Source of the DNA: Candidatus Poribacteria bacterium
GTDB taxonomy: Bacteria; Poribacteria; WGA-4E; JAJDTR01
NCBI GenBank assembly: GCA_028820655.1
Contig: JAPPIK010000057.1
Location: forward strand, 1 to 50,205
DNA length: 50,205 nt
Reading direction: 5' to 3'
A program made the position numbers and the translations under genes. Below the pieces are notes generated by a model. That model ran no database searches, was not told the DNA's origin, and saw only the letters and a list, made by a program, of their open reading frames with translations. Below are positions 38,753 to 47,096 of the stretch, piece after piece (position 1 is the first letter of the stretch; each line of letters opens with the position of its first letter).

Positions 38753-38829
38753 TGGGTACCGGTTGATTGTTAGTATCCCTGGTGTCTGCGGGAGTTATGT
38801 AATATGATCGGATTCCAAAGGAGTAGGAA

Positions 38830-39681
38830 ATGGAAGGTCAAGGTTTTCAGCTAACCGCACAGCAGATGAGTTTCTTTCGTACTTTTGGCTATCTCAGTTT
38901 TCCCGGTCTGATGACTGACCGAATCGAAGAGATCCTACGTGAGTTCGAGGCAGTTTGGGTAGCACACGGGGGCGGTCACAACGGCAAGCCGCACGACGGG
39001 AAGGCTCGGTCGTGTATCGTTCCGTTTATTGACCAAAGCGAGACGCTATGTTCTCTGCTGGATGACCCGCGCATCCTTGGCATTGCTTCTTCAATCTTGG
39101 GTGGAGACTTCAATTATACAGGCAGCGATGGTAATTTCTACGTGGGGGAGACCAGATGGCATTCCGATGGAGCACGCAAACCGGAGGATCCAATTCACAT
39201 CAAAATCGCGTTCTATCTCGATCCACTGACGCGTGACTCTGGAGCGCTGCGCGTCATTCCGGGTAGTCATCACTTCGGTGACGGGTACGCAGATTCGTTG
39301 AGTGATCAGGTTAGGGATAGTCAGGAGCTTTGGGGACTGCAAGGGCGGGATATACCGGCGGCTGTCTTGGAGACGCAACCCGGCGACCTCGTTATGTTCA
39401 ATCATAACACCAAACACGCAGCGTTTGGCGGGGGCATCCGGCGACGCATGTTCACCATAAATTTGAGTCAGCGTTATCCGGAAGATCGATTGGAGGACCT
39501 GCACGATCATATTTCAACTGCTTCGCGATTTTGGATTAATCGCAAATATGGGGAGAAAATGGTGCGCACAGCCGGACCGGAACGTATGCGGCACCTGGAG
39601 CAGAACATGGCGAACGATGGACATCTGGCGGAACTCTCTCGTCAGGCAAGGGAGCGGATGAGTGAACCGTCACGGGGATGA
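38830..39681 (+). CDS. Phytanoyl-CoA dioxygenase (PhyH) family protein
   Basis: 283 aa. FFRTFGYLSFPGLMTDRIEEILREFEAVW at the N-terminus. The canonical HxD iron motif is in WHSDG (His111, Asp113), the distal ligand is His196 in NTKHAAFGGGIRRRMFT, and the likely 2OG Arg follows directly. IAFYLDPLTRDSGALRVIPGSHH and PGDLVMFNHNTKHAAF are typical of the family. The ATG has an aaaggag ribosome site. Unlike the PhyH gene at 29267, its metal triad is complete. Family members hydroxylate diverse small molecules; the substrate is unknown. Confidence 0.9.
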   Translation: MEGQGFQLTAQQMSFFRTFGYLSFPGLMTDRIEEILREFEAVWVAHGGGHNGKPHDGKARSCIVPFIDQSETLCSLLDDPRILGIASSILGGDFNYTGSDGNFYVGETRWHSDGARKPEDPIHIKIAFYLDPLTRDSGALRVIPGSHHFGDGYADSLSDQVRDSQELWGLQGRDIPAAVLETQPGDLVMFNHNTKHAAFGGGIRRRMFTINLSQRYPEDRLEDLHDHISTASRFWINRKYGEKMVRTAGPERMRHLEQNMANDGHLAELSRQARERMSEPSRG

Positions 39682-39874
39682 CAAACTCAGTCGACTCCGT
39701 AAGGTGTTTATTAGCGTTTGTGGCAATCAAGGAAATCTTCCAAATGATTTAGGAAAGTGAGGCGTGCACTGGGCACCAATGGAGGACAGTTTAGGGCTGT
39801 CAATCGCAAATGCCTCGCGTGCCATTCGGGAGATCCGTGTCTAAGTACCAGCGTCTTCCAACATCTGTTTTGTA

Positions 39875-39904
39875 TTGACAAAACTGGAGTGGAGAAGGTA
39901 TGCT
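39875..39904 (+). promoter_or_regulatory. Sigma70-like promoter before amidohydrolase 1
   Basis: TTGACA (39875-39880) and TATGCT (39899-39904), 18 bases apart, lie about 60 bases before the ATG at 39963. This marks amidohydrolase 1 as the start of its own transcript rather than a continuation of the PhyH unit. Confidence 0.55.
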
Positions 39905-39962
39905 AAACCCATTGAACGCAATTGAAACCTAACAGAGAAATTGGCGATAGAAGGTGAATTTC

Positions 39963-41048
39963 ATGGCAACAACTGATGAGAAACCGGGCTTCATTCAAGC
40001 GGGTTTGCCCGCGATTGATTGCGACCTCCACAACCGGTTGCCATCACTTGAAATGCTCTACCCTTACTTGGCGGACTACTGGGTAGATCATTGCGAGGAT
40101 TCCGGCTTCTATGGTCCTGACGCCAATGATTATCCGCGCGGCGTACCGACCTCGACGCGACCCGGAATTACGGAGCCTTCGGAAGACCGACCGGCATCAG
40201 ATTTGGCTCTCCTACGCGAACATGCCTTAGACGCCTGGGACGTGGAATGCGGAATACTTACCTGCGCGTATCGCGTGCAGAGCGTGCACAATGAAGATCT
40301 GGCGGCAGCGCTTGCCTCCGCGGTCAACGATTGGCAGATAGAACATTGGCTTGAGCCTGAGCCGCGACTCAAGGCTTCGCTGATTGTTCCGAGCCAGAAT
40401 CCGGAGTTGGCGGCGCGCGAAATCGACCGGTTGGGCGATCATCCGAGTTTTGTGCAGATTATGCTGCCAGTGCGCTCGCAGGCGCCCTACGGCAACAGAC
40501 GCTACCATCCTATCTACGCCGCTGCGTGTCGGCATGACCTCGCAATCGGGATTCATTACGGCGGCGCGCCCGGTTTGCCGCCGACGTCCGTGGGTTGGCC
40601 CTCGACGTATCTCGAAGAGTACGTCGGAATGTCTCAGGTGTTTCAGGCACAGGTGCTCAGCCTCGTGTCGGAAGGGGCTTTTGACCAGTTCTCCGATCTG
40701 CGCGTGGCACTGATCGAAGGCGGCTTTACGTGGATGCCGTCGTTGATGTGGCGATTTGACAAGGAGTGGCGCGGCTTGCGACGGCTGACGCCGTGGGTCA
40801 AACGATTGCCGTCCGAGTATATCCGCCAACACATGCGGTTGACGCTCCAGCCAATCGACGCACCTCCGACCGCTGAACAACTGCTGCAGATTATCGGGCA
40901 ACTCGACTCGGACGACCTACTGATGTTTTCGACAGACTATCCTCATTGGCATTTTGACTCTCCCGATGAGGCTTTTCCATCAAAGTTGCCGAAGACGTTG
41001 GCACGCAAGATTTTGTCTGAGAATGCGAGGGAGTTTTACCGGCTTTGA
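39963..41048 (+). CDS. Amidohydrolase family 2 protein, paralogue 1
   Basis: 361 aa from the ATG at 39963 (aaggtg upstream; in-frame GTG at 39954 is an alternative). PAIDCDLHNRLPSLEMLYPYL places the metal-binding segment at the N-terminus, as in the ACMSD-like amidohydrolase_2 family. DLAIGIHYGGAPG, LIEGGFTWMPSLMWRFDKEW and MFSTDYPHWHFDSPDEAF supply the other ligands (His, His, Asp). The first motif is D-x-D-x-H rather than D-x-H-x-H. It probably catalyses hydrolysis or decarboxylation of an aromatic or cyclic acid. Two more paralogues lie at 44646 and 45853, beyond the toxin-like island. Confidence 0.9.
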   Translation: MATTDEKPGFIQAGLPAIDCDLHNRLPSLEMLYPYLADYWVDHCEDSGFYGPDANDYPRGVPTSTRPGITEPSEDRPASDLALLREHALDAWDVECGILTCAYRVQSVHNEDLAAALASAVNDWQIEHWLEPEPRLKASLIVPSQNPELAAREIDRLGDHPSFVQIMLPVRSQAPYGNRRYHPIYAAACRHDLAIGIHYGGAPGLPPTSVGWPSTYLEEYVGMSQVFQAQVLSLVSEGAFDQFSDLRVALIEGGFTWMPSLMWRFDKEWRGLRRLTPWVKRLPSEYIRQHMRLTLQPIDAPPTAEQLLQIIGQLDSDDLLMFSTDYPHWHFDSPDEAFPSKLPKTLARKILSENAREFYRL

Positions 41049-41132
41049 GGGAATGCGATATTCAGGAATAGGACAAACAGGGATTTAGACCGGAACATTA
41101 AATATGATTCAAGCACGCTGAATCAAAATACA

Positions 41133-41480
41133 ATGCCTCTTAGAAAGGTCCGTTGGATTGGCGATTCATGAAAACGGTTACAAGGTTTCCCAGAGGCGGT
41201 GCGGAAAGATATTGGCCATGCGTTGTATCGCGTACAGATTGGCGAAATCCCACCATCCGCAAGAATGATGGCGCGCAAAGGCACTGGTGTTAATGAGATT
41301 GTTGACAATTATGACACAGATACTTATCGTGTAGTCTATCCCGTAAAGATTGGCAGTAACATCTATGGATTACACATTTACCAGAAGAAGTCAAGAAGGA
41401 GGATCAGTACACCCAAGAAGGAAATTGATTTGATTAAACGAAGGTTAAAACGGGCGAAAGAAATGGAGATGGAGGTATGA
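41133..41480 (+). pseudogene. HigB/RelE-type toxin (Gp49-like) with premature TGA
   Basis: Reading from the ATG at 41133 gives MPLRKVRWIGDS, then TGA (41169-41171), then KRLQGFPEAVRKDIGHALYRVQIGE...GLHIYQKKS. This is a complete Gp49/HigB-like toxin (RelE superfamily, mRNA interferase family) with one nonsense codon. A GTG at 41199 could start a shortened product of 93 aa lacking the first strand and helix. The 3' end overlaps the antitoxin gene (ATGA), the usual toxin-first higBA order. No SECIS-like hairpin follows the TGA at the expected distance, so I read it as a disabling mutation. Confidence 0.75.
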
Positions 41481-41800
41481 GCAATAAAATCAGGGTTGAA
41501 GAGGGCAGCGGCAACATCTTCAAAGATTTAGGGTTCTCCGATGACGTTGCAAAGGACGAACTATTGAGAGCGCAACCAGGAGTAGAAATCCAGTGTATTC
41601 TAAAGGAACGAGAACTCACGCAGACGGAAGCGGCAAATTTGCTCGGAGTAAAACGGACTGAAATATCTCGCCTAAACGACGCCAAACTTTCCGACTATAG
41701 CGTTGAACGACTCCTGCGGTTTCTTGAGTGCCTGAACTGCGAGGTAAGCATACATATATGTGCGCCGGGATACGATACAGCGCGAGTTATCGCGGTGTGA
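41477..41800 (+). CDS. HigA-like XRE-family antitoxin
   Basis: 107 aa. IQCILKERELTQTEAANLLGVKRTEISRLNDAKLSDYSVERLLRFLECLNCEVSIHI is a helix-turn-helix of the XRE/HigA type. The N-terminal part (VEEGSGNIFKDLGFSDDVAKDELLRAQ) matches the small helix-turn-helix proteins paired with Gp49-like toxins. It overlaps the toxin gene by four bases. The frame is intact although its toxin is broken, as expected if loss of the toxin is tolerated. It would bind its own promoter and the toxin. Confidence 0.9.
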   Translation: MSNKIRVEEGSGNIFKDLGFSDDVAKDELLRAQPGVEIQCILKERELTQTEAANLLGVKRTEISRLNDAKLSDYSVERLLRFLECLNCEVSIHICAPGYDTARVIAV

Positions 41801-41831
41801 TGATTTTCCATTAAGGGTGGGAATTCAATAG

Positions 41832-42029
41832 GAAGTATTTCTAATTCCAACTGATTCCGATAAGTGGGACAATGAAATCCGCCGGTTAACAGATGAATTT
41901 AGGGGCGCCCGATATGTAGTTTGCGGAAATGCCTGTGACGGAAGGGATGCCAACGCGGTATGTCGAATCTTGGATTCGGGGAAGCTAAGAATAATAACAG
42001 TTTACGTGACGGAACGAGAAGGACATTGA
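41832..42029 (+). pseudogene. Remnant of a DUF4258-like small protein (toxin-like)
   Basis: The frame 41832-42029 encodes VFLIPTDSDKWDNEIRR...RYVVCGNACDGRDANAV...RILDSGKLRIITVYVTEREGH. The ending resembles small MqsR/DUF4258-type proteins found upstream of YgiT-like antitoxins. No start codon follows the in-frame TAG at 41829-41831. The nearest upstream start is GTG at 41817, so the gene is either truncated or carries a nonsense codon. It overlaps the YgiT-like gene at a TTGA junction. Family assignment is tentative. Confidence 0.5.
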
Positions 42030-42265
42030 GAGCGAACCAATGTGAATATTGCACCGGAGCCATTCAACCAAAAAAGGTTACAGCAGAACACTGGTATGAG
42101 GGTACATTGGTGATTATCAGAGATGTGCCCGTTGGCGTATGCGGGACATGTGGAGAACGGTATTATGAGGCATCAACTCTGGAACAATTAGATGCGATTG
42201 CGAGGGAGAGCGAATCTGCTCAAGAAAGAATGTCTGTTCCTGTCGTGACATTTGCCCTTTCATAA
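42026..42265 (+). CDS. YgiT/MqsA-type zinc-finger antitoxin-like protein
   Basis: 79 aa from TTG at 42026, which overlaps the stop of the preceding frame and is preceded by gagaagg. A longer frame from 41960 reads unrelated sequence. Two CxxC pairs (CEYC near the start, CGTC in GVCGTCGERYYEASTLEQLD) and YEGTLVIIRDVPVG form the YgiT-type zinc-binding domain of MqsA-like antitoxins. It lacks the DNA-binding helix-turn-helix domain of full-length MqsA, which is common in this subgroup. The partner toxin appears degraded. Confidence 0.85.
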   Translation: MRANQCEYCTGAIQPKKVTAEHWYEGTLVIIRDVPVGVCGTCGERYYEASTLEQLDAIARESESAQERMSVPVVTFALS

Positions 42266-42325
42266 TGATTAGCAGGGCGTTTGGCTCAATAGGATGGCCC
42301 ATGTTACGTTTAGAGGGTGGATGTA

Positions 42326-42562
42326 GTGAAAACCAAGCTGCTTGACGTTGTTGCTCTTACAGACGATTTGCCTGAATATAATCTCAGGCGAGGGCAAGTT
42401 GGTACGGTGGTCGAAATCCTTGCAGGCGGTACTGCATTTGAAGTTGAATTCAGTGACCGTGACGGCCGTACGTATGAGTCAGTCGGTTTGCGACCAAATC
42501 AGATTATGACGCTGCACTATGAACCAATGGAAATTGAGCCAGTTCAACTTGTTCGCGCCTAA
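42326..42562 (+). CDS. DUF4926 domain protein
   Basis: 78 aa from the GTG at 42326; a GTG at 42317 is also in frame. KLLDVVALTDDLPEYNLRRGQVGTVVEIL...AFEVEFSDRDGRTYESVGLRPNQIMTLHYEP is a characteristic DUF4926 sequence, a small beta-barrel, SH3-like domain. Such genes occur in toxin-antitoxin-like and mobile islands, often beside a DUF6883 gene that is not present here. Function unknown. A gagggtgg stretch upstream may serve as ribosome site. Confidence 0.85.
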   Translation: MKTKLLDVVALTDDLPEYNLRRGQVGTVVEILAGGTAFEVEFSDRDGRTYESVGLRPNQIMTLHYEPMEIEPVQLVRA

Positions 42563-42722
42563 CAAGTTGTTGGAATCGCTGTGATCCTGCTAATTGTTTT
42601 TATATCACGCTAGGTTTCGGTTTGTCGCCCGTTTTCTTAGGATACCGGGTGTCTTTCCGTACAGACGAGCAACTGAACTCAGGCCATTAGGTGTTTAGCG
42701 ATAAAAAGGGGTATGAGTCGGC

Positions 42723-42950
42723 ATGGCAAGGATTGATAAACTAAAGGAAGAAATTGGATGGTTTAAGATTGTATTCGCCATATTGATTGCCACTGACATT
42801 TCGCTGGTCGCTTGGCTGGTTCAGAATTACGGTAAAGTTAGCCCACGTCTTCTAATAGTTTGTACGGTAGCAGTATTTCTAGTTACATTTGCGATTGTTT
42901 GGGTCAATAGAGTCGCATATCGAAAGATTGATCAATTGGAGGAATTGTAA
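42723..42950 (+). CDS. Small two-helix membrane protein
   Basis: 75 aa. A charged N-terminus (MARIDKLKEEIGWFK) leads into membrane segment 1 (IVFAILIATDISLVAWLVQNY). Segment 2 (LLIVCTVAVFLVTFAIVWVN) is followed by a charged tail (RVAYRKIDQLEEL). No named family. The stop overlaps the ATG of a 30-aa membrane protein (TAATG), so the two are translationally coupled. I recall similar small pairs in accessory regions of other bacteria but cannot verify it here. Confidence 0.75.
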   Translation: MARIDKLKEEIGWFKIVFAILIATDISLVAWLVQNYGKVSPRLLIVCTVAVFLVTFAIVWVNRVAYRKIDQLEEL

Positions 42951-43042
42951 TGGAATGGCTTGTCATTGTTGTGTTTGTCGTGTTTCTCCTTGGTTTAGGC
43001 ATAGTCACGCGAGATGTCATAAAACGCGCTAAAAAAGACTAG
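42950..43042 (+). CDS. 30-aa single-pass membrane peptide
   Basis: Frame MEWLVIVVFVVFLLGLGIVTRDVIKRAKKD. One hydrophobic helix is followed by a basic tail. The ATG at 42950 overlaps the TAA of the upstream gene and has a strong ggaggaatt ribosome site 7-8 bases before it, inside that gene. Features resemble small toxin peptides or membrane-complex subunits. Function unknown. Confidence 0.7.
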   Translation: MEWLVIVVFVVFLLGLGIVTRDVIKRAKKD

Positions 43043-43123
43043 CGCGTGATGAATACGGGTCAACCAACAGTAGAAGAGATTCTACGGTTTTGCTAATACT
43101 TTTTGCTGGGAAGCATTTAAACC

Positions 43124-43985
43124 ATGAACCTAGAATTTGAGAGGAGTCCGAAACTTCAGAAGTGGCTGCGTTGGATGGAGGTTGTTCATAGCGAGATTTC
43201 CGTACTGCTTCGGGATACGAGCAAGTTTTGGGAAGTCCAAGACATTATAAGTGCGAACCCGCGTATACAAAAGCCTAGCACTTTCTATTGCTATCTGGGA
43301 AGAACCTATCTTTCTCACGCACTGGCAGGTTTACGACGACAAATTAAACCGAACAAAGAAAGCATTTCCTTAATAGGGCTGCTTGATGATATCGCAGAAA
43401 ACCCTGAACAACTCTCCCGGAGTTACTACCGTTCTCTCTGCTCTCATCCCGATGAGCCTGACATCTGCCAAATAGAAAGCGAGGGTAGGACAACGCTTGC
43501 AGAAGCGGGAATTACTGACTCGTCACAACTTAAGAAATTGATAAATGTGGATGACTTCGCTCAATATGCAGATTAAGAAATTGATAAATGTGGATGACTT
43601 CGCTCAATATGCAGATGCCAGTGGGAAGCATGTTTGTCCACAAATGGTAATGGCTGATCGTGACAAGCTTAAATCAGCGGTAGGGGCATGTGAGGGGTAT
43701 GCCGATAAACGTATTGCCCACCGGGATAAGGACAATCCTGACACTGTACCAAGATTCGGGGAACTTGATGAGTGCATTAAATTGCTTGATAAGACGTATG
43801 TAAAATACCACGTACTGTTTTACGCAGAGTGGATGGACACGTTGATGCCAACCTATCAATACAACTGGAAGACGGTTTTCCTTGAACCGTGGCTAGCCGC
43901 TGTTGCTGGAAGTGCAAAAAGACTCATCCACATATCTGAAGATTTCGACGGTGAATTACCGGAGTTCAGAGAGTATATGCAGTGA
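43124..43985 (+). pseudogene. HEPN/AbiU2-like protein disrupted by a 43-bp tandem duplication
   Basis: The first frame (43124-43576) ends at a stop created by the second copy of a 43-bp sequence. The next frame carries on from 43617. Removing one copy restores a single 272-aa protein, MNLEFERSPKLQKW...LKKLINVDDFAQYAD-ASGKHVCPQMV...ELPEFREYMQ. ALAGLRRQIKPNKESISLIGLLDDIAENPEQL and CEGYADKRIAHRDKDN are like HEPN_AbiU2-type proteins (an R...H motif near DKRIAHRD), a family of putative RNases linked to abortive infection and toxin-antitoxin loci. The end overlaps a VapC-like gene (GTGA). Family call is by pattern only. Confidence 0.65.
43530..43615. repeat. 43-bp perfect tandem duplication
   Basis: Copies 43530-43572 and 43573-43615 are identical. 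The length is not a multiple of three, so it shifts frame inside the HEPN-like gene. It could revert by slippage or recombination. Confidence 0.95.
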
Positions 43986-44400
43986 GATACCTACTTGATA
44001 CCCACACGTTGCTCTGGTTTCTCGCTAACGATAGAAGATTGAGTCGCCATGCTCGACGACTCATCGAAAGTTCAAACAACGATAGATTGCTCAGTGTCGC
44101 TAGTCTTTGGGAGATTGCAATCAAGGTGAGGATGGGGAAACTAGATTTAATTGAACCGTTTGATCGCTTGTTTCCAGAACAACTGCATCTCAATAGGATT
44201 GAAATGCTCCATATTACAGTTGATAGCCTCGTTAGGCTGACTACATTACCTTTCTATCCGCGACACAGAAATCCTCACGACCAACACACAGATCCGTTTT
44301 ACCGTTTGATAATTGCCCAAGCACTCGTTGAAACATATCAATTATTGGAGTAGACCCAGACTTTGATGCATACGGCGTAATTAGAGAATGGTCAGAATGA
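43982..44400 (+). pseudogene. VapC-like PIN toxin with C-terminal frameshift
   Basis: PIN-domain toxin starting with GTG at 43982: MRYLLDTHTLLWFLANDRRLS (Asp6), VASLWEIAIKVRMGKL (Glu44), DPFYRLIIAQALVE (Asp104). The frame stops at 44353 (123 aa). The missing end is present in another frame (ISIIGVDPDFDAYGVIREWSE, stop 44398-44400). One extra A in the short run at 44331-44333 would join them as ...ALVE-N-ISIIGVDPDFDAYGV, restoring the last acidic residue of the active site. No VapB-type antitoxin precedes it. The HEPN-like gene overlaps its start instead. Confidence 0.75.
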
Positions 44401-44645
44401 AGCGCCTGTGATGGCTTAACTCACTTCACTGGTTTTCGTCGGTTTGAGCCGCTTATCTAGAAAGTCTATGCTGCCAAGGGAAAAGAGTTTATAATGTGTT
44501 TCATTGTTGCACGGACTTCTCTTTGTAGTAATTCAAACCACCAAATACAGAGGTTCGGTGCGAGAGATTGTTGATTGTCATGACTAAAGCTTCTTGGTAG
44601 GGAATTGCAGCATATCGCACTCACCCAAGTTGGAGTTTAGCGACA

Positions 44646-45719
44646 TTGAAGAGAGAAATCAAAAGAAACAAACTGCCAATCATCGACTGTGATGTTCACA
44701 ACACTCTAGCTTCGGACAAGGTGTTGTACCCCTATTTGTCAAAGCGGTGGCAAAGGCATCACGAGCTGCTGGAGACGCCGGACAAGGTCGGAGGATATAT
44801 CGCACGCGGTATGCCGTACGGCGCTCGTCATGACGCGTGGCCGCCATCCGGGGAACGTCCCGGTTCCGACCTCGACTTTATGCGGGAACAGTTGCTAGAC
44901 GTATGGGACATCGAGTTCGGCATCCTGAATTGCCTCACCGCCGTGCCCGACATGCCCAATCTGGAGTACGCGGCGGCGTTTGCTAGAGCGGTGAATGACT
45001 GGCAGATTGATAAGTGGCTGGAGCCCGAACCACGGTTGCGTGCTTCGATTACGGTGGTGTGCGATGATGGTGAATTGGCGGCTGGGGAAATCAACCGACT
45101 CAGCAATCACCACGGCTTTGTGCAGGTGTTGGTACTAGCACGTACAATGGAACCCTTGGGACGCCGGAAATATTGGAAGATGTATGAGGCAGCGTCACGC
45201 CACGATCTTCCGATTGGCATCCATTTCACCGGCGTTGGAGCGGGACCAATCACCGCTGTCGGCAGACCTTCACACTACATCGAAGACCATACGGGAATGA
45301 CGCAAGCGTTCCAGACGCAGGTCACAAGTCTGGTGTGCGAAGGCGTTTTCGAGTACTTTCCAACGCTCAGATTTGTCTTGATTGAAGGCGGTTTTGGTTG
45401 GTTGCCGCCACTGATGTGGCGGCTTGACCGCGCTTGGAAGAAATTGCGGGATGAAGTGCCGTACTTAAATCGGTTACCCTCGGATTATATTCGCGACCAT
45501 TTTTGGTTAACAACGCAGCCGGTGGAGGAACCGCCCAAGCGGGAGTATTTTCAGCAGTTGCTTACACACATCGATGCCGACGAAAAGCTGATGTTTGCCA
45601 CCGACTACCCGCATTGGGACTTCGATTCACCGGAGTACGCCATTCCCAAGAACCTATCGCTAGATCTGAGACGGAAAATCATGGCGGGGAATGCTCGGAA
45701 TTTCTATCGCTTTTTATGA
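44646..45719 (+). CDS. Amidohydrolase family 2 protein, paralogue 2
   Basis: 357 aa. LPIIDCDVHNTLASDKVLYPYLSKRWQRHHE, PIGIHFTGVGAGPITAVGRPSHYIEDH, LIEGGFGWLPPLMWRLDRAW and MFATDYPHWDFDSPEYAIP correspond to the metal-site strands of the ACMSD-like amidohydrolase_2 family. It starts with TTG at 44646; ttggag lies about ten bases upstream. It is closer to the next gene than to the copy at 39963: both share YIARGMPYGARHDAW- or YLPRGNPYAARKDAW-type segments, ending PPSG. It likely hydrolyses or decarboxylates a cyclic substrate. Confidence 0.9.
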   Translation: MKREIKRNKLPIIDCDVHNTLASDKVLYPYLSKRWQRHHELLETPDKVGGYIARGMPYGARHDAWPPSGERPGSDLDFMREQLLDVWDIEFGILNCLTAVPDMPNLEYAAAFARAVNDWQIDKWLEPEPRLRASITVVCDDGELAAGEINRLSNHHGFVQVLVLARTMEPLGRRKYWKMYEAASRHDLPIGIHFTGVGAGPITAVGRPSHYIEDHTGMTQAFQTQVTSLVCEGVFEYFPTLRFVLIEGGFGWLPPLMWRLDRAWKKLRDEVPYLNRLPSDYIRDHFWLTTQPVEEPPKREYFQQLLTHIDADEKLMFATDYPHWDFDSPEYAIPKNLSLDLRRKIMAGNARNFYRFL

Positions 45720-45852
45720 CAAATATTTCCTATAATATCAGCACATCGCTCAACATGAATTAGCAGACAGAGCCCAGATTAATGAGTCGCTTGGCAGAAT
45801 CTTTTCGCGTTTAAGTTCACTGATTGAAGGTTGAACCAAGGAGGATAGAATA

Positions 45853-46941
45853 ATGGCGGCAGTTGAGGCACAAACGAGTTCATCGGAAAATCGACGGAAA
45901 ATGCCCGTAATTGATTGTGACATCCACAATGCCATACCTTCACACAAGGCATTGCATCCGTATATGTCAGAGCGTTTGCGACGGCATCTTGAGATGGTGG
46001 GAACTCCCTCCCGAAACGGGTCGTATCTCCCACGCGGGAATCCATACGCGGCAAGAAAGGATGCCTGGCCACCTTCCGGCAAAGCGCCCGGTTCTGATTT
46101 GAAGTTTATGCAAGATCAGCTACTTGACTACTGGAACATTGAATATGGGGTTCTAAACTGTTTAATCTTCCAAGATATGCGGAGCGTGGAATTCAATGCC
46201 GCGTTGTCACGCGCGGTTAACGACTGGCAGATTGAGGAATGGATTAAGCCGGACTCAAGGTTGAGAGCATCAATCCTCGTTCCGTTTGAGGACGGTGAAC
46301 TCGCCGCCGATGAAATTGATCGACTCGGCGACCACCCAGGGTTTGTACAGGTGCTGCTTGTCGCTCGCTCGATAGAACCCTTGGGACGTCGTCGTTACTG
46401 GAAGATTTACGAGGCAGCGACACGGCATGACCTACCGATCGGGATTCACTTCGGGGGTGTAGGTGCCGGTCCAATCACTTCTGTAGGCAAACCTTCGCAC
46501 TACATTGAAGACCATGCGGGCATGTGTCAAGTGTTTCAAACCCAAGTGACCAGTCTCGTGTGCGAAGGGGTCTTTGAACACTTTCCTACACTCAAGGTGG
46601 TGCTGATCGAGGGCGGATTCGCTTGGTTACCGCCGCTGATGTGGCGGCTCGACCGCTCTTGGAAAATGCTCCGCGAGGAGGTTCCATATCTGAAACGCTC
46701 GCCGTCAGAATATATTCGCGAGCATTTCTGGGTAAGCACTCAGCCGATGGAAGAACCCCCCAAACAGGAATACTTTCAGCAGTTGCTTGAACATATCAAC
46801 GCGGATGAGAAATTGATGTTCGCCACCGATTATCCACATTGGGACTTTGATTCTCCGGGCCACGCGCTTCCCAAAAATCTCAACCCTAATCTGCGACAGC
46901 GGATTATGGCTGAGAATGCTCGTGCCCTGTATCAATTCTAG
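45853..46941 (+). CDS. Amidohydrolase family 2 protein, paralogue 3
   Basis: 362 aa with a strong aaggagg ribosome site before the ATG. MPVIDCDIHNAIPSHKALHPYMSERLRRHLE, PIGIHFGGVGAGPITSVGKPSHYIEDHAG, LIEGGFAWLPPLMWRLDRSW and MFATDYPHWDFDSPGHALPKN match the other two copies. It ends 155 bases before a Rieske gene, followed by two alcohol dehydrogenases, suggesting a catabolic unit. Like its relatives it has D-x-D-x-H at the first metal motif. Confidence 0.92.
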   Translation: MAAVEAQTSSSENRRKMPVIDCDIHNAIPSHKALHPYMSERLRRHLEMVGTPSRNGSYLPRGNPYAARKDAWPPSGKAPGSDLKFMQDQLLDYWNIEYGVLNCLIFQDMRSVEFNAALSRAVNDWQIEEWIKPDSRLRASILVPFEDGELAADEIDRLGDHPGFVQVLLVARSIEPLGRRRYWKIYEAATRHDLPIGIHFGGVGAGPITSVGKPSHYIEDHAGMCQVFQTQVTSLVCEGVFEHFPTLKVVLIEGGFAWLPPLMWRLDRSWKMLREEVPYLKRSPSEYIREHFWVSTQPMEEPPKQEYFQQLLEHINADEKLMFATDYPHWDFDSPGHALPKNLNPNLRQRIMAENARALYQF

Positions 46942-47096
46942 TTGGATTGAGGGGAGTGGATGATGTCAATCGATACACAGTACCGTCTGGGTTGGGAAAT
47001 CCAATCCCCGCGGATTGAACTGTGTCCGTATATTCAACCTGAGCGCATAATACGAAGACGCCTTAACCTCTTTGGAATCGGTCATTACACTAGTTT

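Noticed and set aside
41169-41171. TGA in the HigB-like toxin as a selenocysteine codon
   Set aside because: No SECIS-like hairpin at the expected distance, and the residue is not a catalytic Cys position in this family.
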